Positions 5,873-7,616 of a stretch of DNA of 7,616 nt are shown here, piece by piece. The first letter of the stretch is position 1; the number at the start of each line of letters is the position of its first letter. Source of the DNA: an uncultured Oscillospiraceae bacterium (GTDB taxonomy: Bacteria > Bacillota_A > Clostridia > Oscillospirales > Oscillospiraceae). Below the pieces are notes generated by a model. The model was not told where the DNA came from. It saw nothing but the letters and a program-made list of their open reading frames with translations, and made no database searches. The stretch covers positions 1 to 7,616 of the forward strand of contig CAKTZK010000070.1 in the NCBI GenBank assembly GCA_934635515.1, read 5' to 3'. Both the position numbers and the translations under genes were made by a program.

Positions 5873-6319
5873 ATGAAAATGGTATGTTTTTCCCGCCGGA
5901 AGCTGCTGTCGGCGGTGGTGATATTCTTACTGATCGCAGGGGCGGTGCTGCTTTTCTGTCTCCGCAGCGGACAGGGCCCCACCAGCATATACTTAGACGG
6001 AAATGACGGCCGGGTAGCCTATCTGGAAAAGCTGGGCTGGCAGGTGGAGCCGGAGCCGGTGGAGACCCTGCAGCTGAAGCTGCCGGAGGATCTGTCGGAC
6101 TACAGCGACTATCTGGCCCTGCAGAAGGAGCAGGACCTGCCCTTTGCCGGCTGCGGCGGCAAGGTGGTGTGCCGGTATACCTACCGGGTGACCAATTATC
6201 CCGGCGGGCGCACGGACGCTCAGGTGAATCTGCTGCAATGTGACGGCGCCGTGGTAGCCGGAGACGTAGTGCTCCTGGGCGAGAACGGCGGCGTGTTCGG
6301 CCTGGAATTTCCGAAATAA
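5873..6319 (+). CDS. Small membrane-anchored DUF4830 protein
   Basis: The 148-aa product has a short basic N-terminus (SRRK), one hydrophobic segment (about 11-30) and an outside domain. YLEKLGWQVEPEPVE (50-64), LQKEQDLP (83-90) and RYTYRVTNYPG (101-111) match what I recall of DUF4830, a family of unknown function in Clostridia. The segment may be an uncleaved anchor or a signal peptide; no lipobox Cys is evident (LLFCLRSG lacks the rule). I start at ATG 5873, where GGGGTGAT gives a modest ribosome site. A second ATG two codons on (5879) is possible. The open frame extends far upstream across the rsuA gene, but that part is only the antisense of rsuA. It is the only plus-strand gene in the window. 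Function is unknown. Confidence 0.82.
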   Translation: MKMVCFSRRKLLSAVVIFLLIAGAVLLFCLRSGQGPTSIYLDGNDGRVAYLEKLGWQVEPEPVETLQLKLPEDLSDYSDYLALQKEQDLPFAGCGGKVVCRYTYRVTNYPGGRTDAQVNLLQCDGAVVAGDVVLLGENGGVFGLEFPK

Positions 6320-6356
6320 CAGTACATTATAATAGATATGGCAAGGCAAATCGCCA

Positions 6357-6380
6357 CGGGCGGACAGAGGCGTCCGCCCG
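6357..6380 (+). repeat. GC-rich hairpin after the DUF4830 gene
   Basis: A perfect 9-bp stem CGGGCGGAC (6357-6365) / GTCCGCCCG (6372-6380) lies 37 nt past the stop codon. No U-run follows, so it is not a standard terminator. It resembles a family A core without the CGTAGGG lead. Confidence 0.6.
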
Positions 6381-6393
6381 ATAAAGGCAATTT

Positions 6394-6536
6394 CGTAGGG
6401 GCCGATGCCCACATCGGCCCGGTTGCAGTAGCCATCAAGAAACGCATCCGTAGGGGGCGGCGTCCTCGACGCCCCGAACCGGGCTTGCACATTTTTCCTT
6501 GTCATCCGTAGGGCGGGCTGGTCCTGTTGCGGTGCC
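6394..6536 (+). repeat. Family A hairpin units 7-9
   Basis: Units begin at 6394, 6449 and 6507 (steps of 55 and 58 nt). Unit 7 has a perfect 9-bp core (GGGCCGATG / CATCGGCCC). Unit 8 has GGCGTC / GACGCC. Unit 9 keeps CGTAGGGCGGG but its second arm is degraded. The linkers differ from those in the other clusters, so this looks like an older or independent array. All three are on the plus strand. Confidence 0.75.
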
Positions 6537-6578
6537 CAAAATTTCCGCGCTGCCTTACGGCGGACGCTTGAAATTTTG
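6537..6578. repeat. 9-bp inverted repeat CAAAATTTC...GAAATTTTG
   Basis: CAAAATTTC (6537-6545) and GAAATTTTG (6570-6578) are perfect complements 24 nt apart. The inner stretch is GC-rich. The following 6579-6676 shows only a short CCGCC-ACT-GGCGG palindrome near 6610 and no gene. Confidence 0.55.
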
Positions 6579-6676
6579 ACCGCGGCCACTCGCTCATCTC
6601 GCTTCATCCGCCACTGGCGGCGCTCGATTCGCTCCCCTCAGCCCGCCGTTTTGCGTTGCAAGAGGTGCGGATCGTC

Positions 6677-6727
6677 GACCCCTCAGTCACGGCTTCGCCG
6701 TGCCAGCTCCCCTTGCGCAGGGGAGCC
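6677..6727 (-). repeat. Family C double hairpin, copy 2 (inverted)
   Basis: On the minus strand this 51-nt element matches the copy at 7550-7600 except in the two loops and at one other base. It is oriented opposite to the other two copies. Its CTCCCC stem also forms part of the plus-strand terminator at 6706-6732. Confidence 0.8.
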
Positions 6728-6732
6728 TTTTT
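6706..6732 (+). terminator. Intrinsic terminator built from a repeat, plus strand
   Basis: GCTCCCC (6706-6712) pairs with GGGGAGC (6720-6726), followed by C and TTTTT (6728-6732). It is well placed to end transcription from the DUF4830 gene, although almost 400 nt after its stop codon. The stem belongs to a family C element. Confidence 0.6.
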
Positions 6733-6760
6733 GGGGGGCGGGGCGGAATTGCAATCCCCT

Positions 6761-6790
6761 TGTCGGAAAAATCCGCAGGATTTTTCGACA
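6761..6790. repeat. Long inverted repeat with A/T-rich arms
   Basis: TGTCGGAAAAATCC (6761-6774) and GGATTTTTCGACA (6778-6790) are complementary over 13 pairs with a single bulged G and a GCA loop. It sits between the plus-strand terminator and the zinc-ribbon gene's terminator. Confidence 0.65.
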
Positions 6791-6795
6791 GCTTC

Positions 6796-6821
6796 AAAAA
6801 GGGCGGCGCCATGCGCCGCCC
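6796..6821 (-). terminator. Intrinsic terminator of the zinc-ribbon gene, probably bidirectional
   Basis: A perfect 9-bp stem GGGCGGCGC (6801-6809) / GCGCCGCCC (6813-6821) starts 18 nt past the stop codon. On the minus strand TTTTT follows (6796-6800). On the plus strand the stem is followed by TTTCATTTTTT, so it could also stop transcription from the left. Confidence 0.88.
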
Positions 6822-6839
6822 TTTCATTTTTTGGAAAAA

Positions 6840-7259
6840 TTACTCCTGTGCGTCCTTAGCCTCGCCCATGGGTGCGCCGCACTCGGGACAGAACTTGCTG
6901 TTGGCCGCCGCGCCGCACACGGGGCACACGCGCTGGGCAGGCTCTTCCTCATCCTCGTCCTTCTGGGGCTTGGAGGCCTCCAGCTCAGCGATCTTGGCCT
7001 TGGAGGCGTTGACAGCCTCCACCACATCCTTCACAGCATCCGGAATATCCTCGCTGTACTCGGCCACAAACCACTCGCCGATGGCCTTGTAGTTCTTATC
7101 CAGCTCCCGCTGCTCGGACAGGATGGCCATGTTGATCTTGGCGGAATCGGCCACTTCCTTCGCCTTTTCGCTGGCCACACCTGCCAGATCCTTTGCCTTA
7201 TCCACGGCTACGCCTGCGTAGGTCTGTGCCTTCTTGGTCAATTCATCAAAAAATGCCAT
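6840..7259 (-). CDS. Zinc-ribbon domain protein with a helical N-terminus
   Basis: The 139-aa product begins with an amphipathic, Ala/Lys-rich helical region. Repeats such as VDKAKDLAGVASEKAKEVA (19-37) recall membrane-surface or LEA-like helices. A further helical stretch (44-97) follows, then an acidic, disordered linker (98-108, DEDEEE). It ends in a C-terminal zinc ribbon with C112, C115, C124 and C127 (CPVCG...CPECG). I recognise the type as common in Clostridia but know no function; a role at the membrane or in protein contacts is a guess. I choose the ATG at 7257-7259, preceded by AAAGGAG at 8 nt. An in-frame ATG six codons upstream would place that ribosome site inside the gene. It has its own promoter (7295-7323) and terminator (6796-6821), and is monocistronic. 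Confidence 0.88.
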   Translation of the reverse strand: MAFFDELTKKAQTYAGVAVDKAKDLAGVASEKAKEVADSAKINMAILSEQRELDKNYKAIGEWFVAEYSEDIPDAVKDVVEAVNASKAKIAELEASKPQKDEDEEEPAQRVCPVCGAAANSKFCPECGAPMGEAKDAQE

Positions 7260-7294
7260 GTTATAATCTCCTTTCACATTTTGCGGTTTTGCCT

Positions 7295-7323
7295 ATTATA
7301 CATAATTTTATATGGATTTGCAA
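7295..7323 (-). promoter_or_regulatory. Sigma-A-type promoter of the zinc-ribbon gene
   Basis: On the minus strand there is TTGCAA (7318-7323), a 17-nt A/T-rich spacer and TATAAT (7295-7300). The predicted start is near 7288, giving a leader of about 29 nt. The -35, spacer length and -10 are the same as for the ftsE and regulator promoters. Confidence 0.85.
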
Positions 7324-7384
7324 GGGGAAGATGCCAAAAGCGGAAAGTTGAAATAGGGGAAACCGTCCCTCTTTGACATGCACC

Positions 7385-7488
7385 CGTAGGGGCGACCCTT
7401 GCGGTCGCCCACCCAGGCGCCCTGCCCTTTCGTAGGGGCCGATGCCTACATCGGCCCGCCTGGATTTGCACCGCACTTCTTGCAGCCT
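7385..7488 (+). repeat. Family A hairpin units 10-11
   Basis: Units begin at 7385 and 7431 (step 46 nt). Unit 10 has the GGGCGACC / GGTCGCCC core, like unit 2. Unit 11 has GGGCCGATG / CATCGGCCC, like unit 7, with a CCTA loop. The linker after unit 11 (GGATTTGCACCGC, CTTCTTGCAGCCT) is nearly identical to the one after unit 4. Confidence 0.8.
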
Positions 7489-7529
7489 GTCATTGCGAGA
7501 CCAGTTCTCAAACTGGTCGTGGCAATCCG
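7489..7529 (+). repeat. Family B nested palindrome, copy 3 (different inner arms)
   Basis: It has the same outer ATTGC and GCAAT arms as the other copies, but the inner stem is GACCAGTT / AACTGGTC around CTCA instead of ACCAGTGAC / GTCACTGGT. Both inner arms have changed together, so the stem is kept. Confidence 0.8.
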
Positions 7530-7549
7530 CGTCCCCCGTCCCCAACAAA

Positions 7550-7600
7550 GGCTCCCCTTGATAAGGGGAGCTGTCACGGCTCTGCCGTGACTGAGGGGTC
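7550..7600 (+). repeat. Family C double hairpin, copy 3
   Basis: GCTCCCCTT pairs with AAGGGGAGC (loop GAT), then GTCACGGC pairs with GCCGTGAC (loop TCT), and the element ends TGAGGGGTC. It is 51 nt long and an inverted counterpart of the element at 6677-6727. The last 16 bases of the window show nothing further. Confidence 0.8.
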
Positions 7601-7616
7601 TGGCCCCCTTGCCTAA

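Noticed and set aside
6320..6350. Promoter at TATAAT (near 6328) after the DUF4830 gene
   Set aside because: TATAAT-like bases occur on both strands but no -35 stands at 16-18 nt, and no gene follows in either direction.
5993..6607. A 204-codon minus-strand frame covering the DUF4830 gene and the repeats after it
   Set aside because: Half is antisense to the DUF4830 gene and half is made of family A repeats; there is no ribosome site or family resemblance.

Overview
The window looks like a chromosomal piece from a GC-rich gut-type Clostridia, most likely an Oscillospiraceae/Ruminococcaceae relative. This rests on the ftsE-ftsX-peptidase gene order, a DUF4830 protein, a short zinc-ribbon protein, strong AGGAGG-type ribosome binding sites, and intergenic regions packed with GC-rich palindromic repeats. 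The genus is an inference. I see no tRNA, rRNA, CRISPR array, transposase or phage gene.

Layout: (1) 1-86 holds short palindromes downstream of the first operon. (2) 87-2802, minus strand, is a tight three-gene operon: ftsE, ftsX (4-nt overlap) and a secreted coiled-coil M23 peptidase (11-nt gap). It has a clear promoter at 2868-2896 and a WalR-like box next to the predicted transcription start. (3) 2900-3800 is a roughly 0.9-kb gene-free mosaic of palindromic repeats. (4) 3849-4943, minus, encodes a CdaR/PucR-type regulator with its own promoter and a good terminator. (5) 5069-5803, minus, is an RsuA-type 16S rRNA pseudouridine synthase. (6) 5873-6319, plus, is a small membrane-anchored DUF4830 protein divergent from it. 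(7) 6320-6839 is a second repeat- and hairpin-rich segment with terminators for the convergent genes. (8) 6840-7259, minus, is a zinc-ribbon protein with its own promoter. (9) 7380-7616 is a third repeat cluster running off the window.

The genes make one clear functional unit. FtsE (ATPase) and FtsX (membrane protein) should gate the extracellular M23 peptidase at the division site, as FtsEX does with EnvC, PcsB, CwlO or RipC elsewhere. The remaining genes look like unrelated single-gene units.

The most unusual content is the repeats. Eleven 'CGTAGGG' hairpin units, all on the plus strand, fall into three recurring core classes with paired arm changes. They are joined in fixed order to two further palindrome families, and one 153-bp block is repeated at an offset of exactly 490 bp. 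Three genes share an almost identical promoter, TTGCAA-N17-TATAAT, which suggests a lineage-specific -35 preference. All of this was read by eye; no database search or folding program was run.
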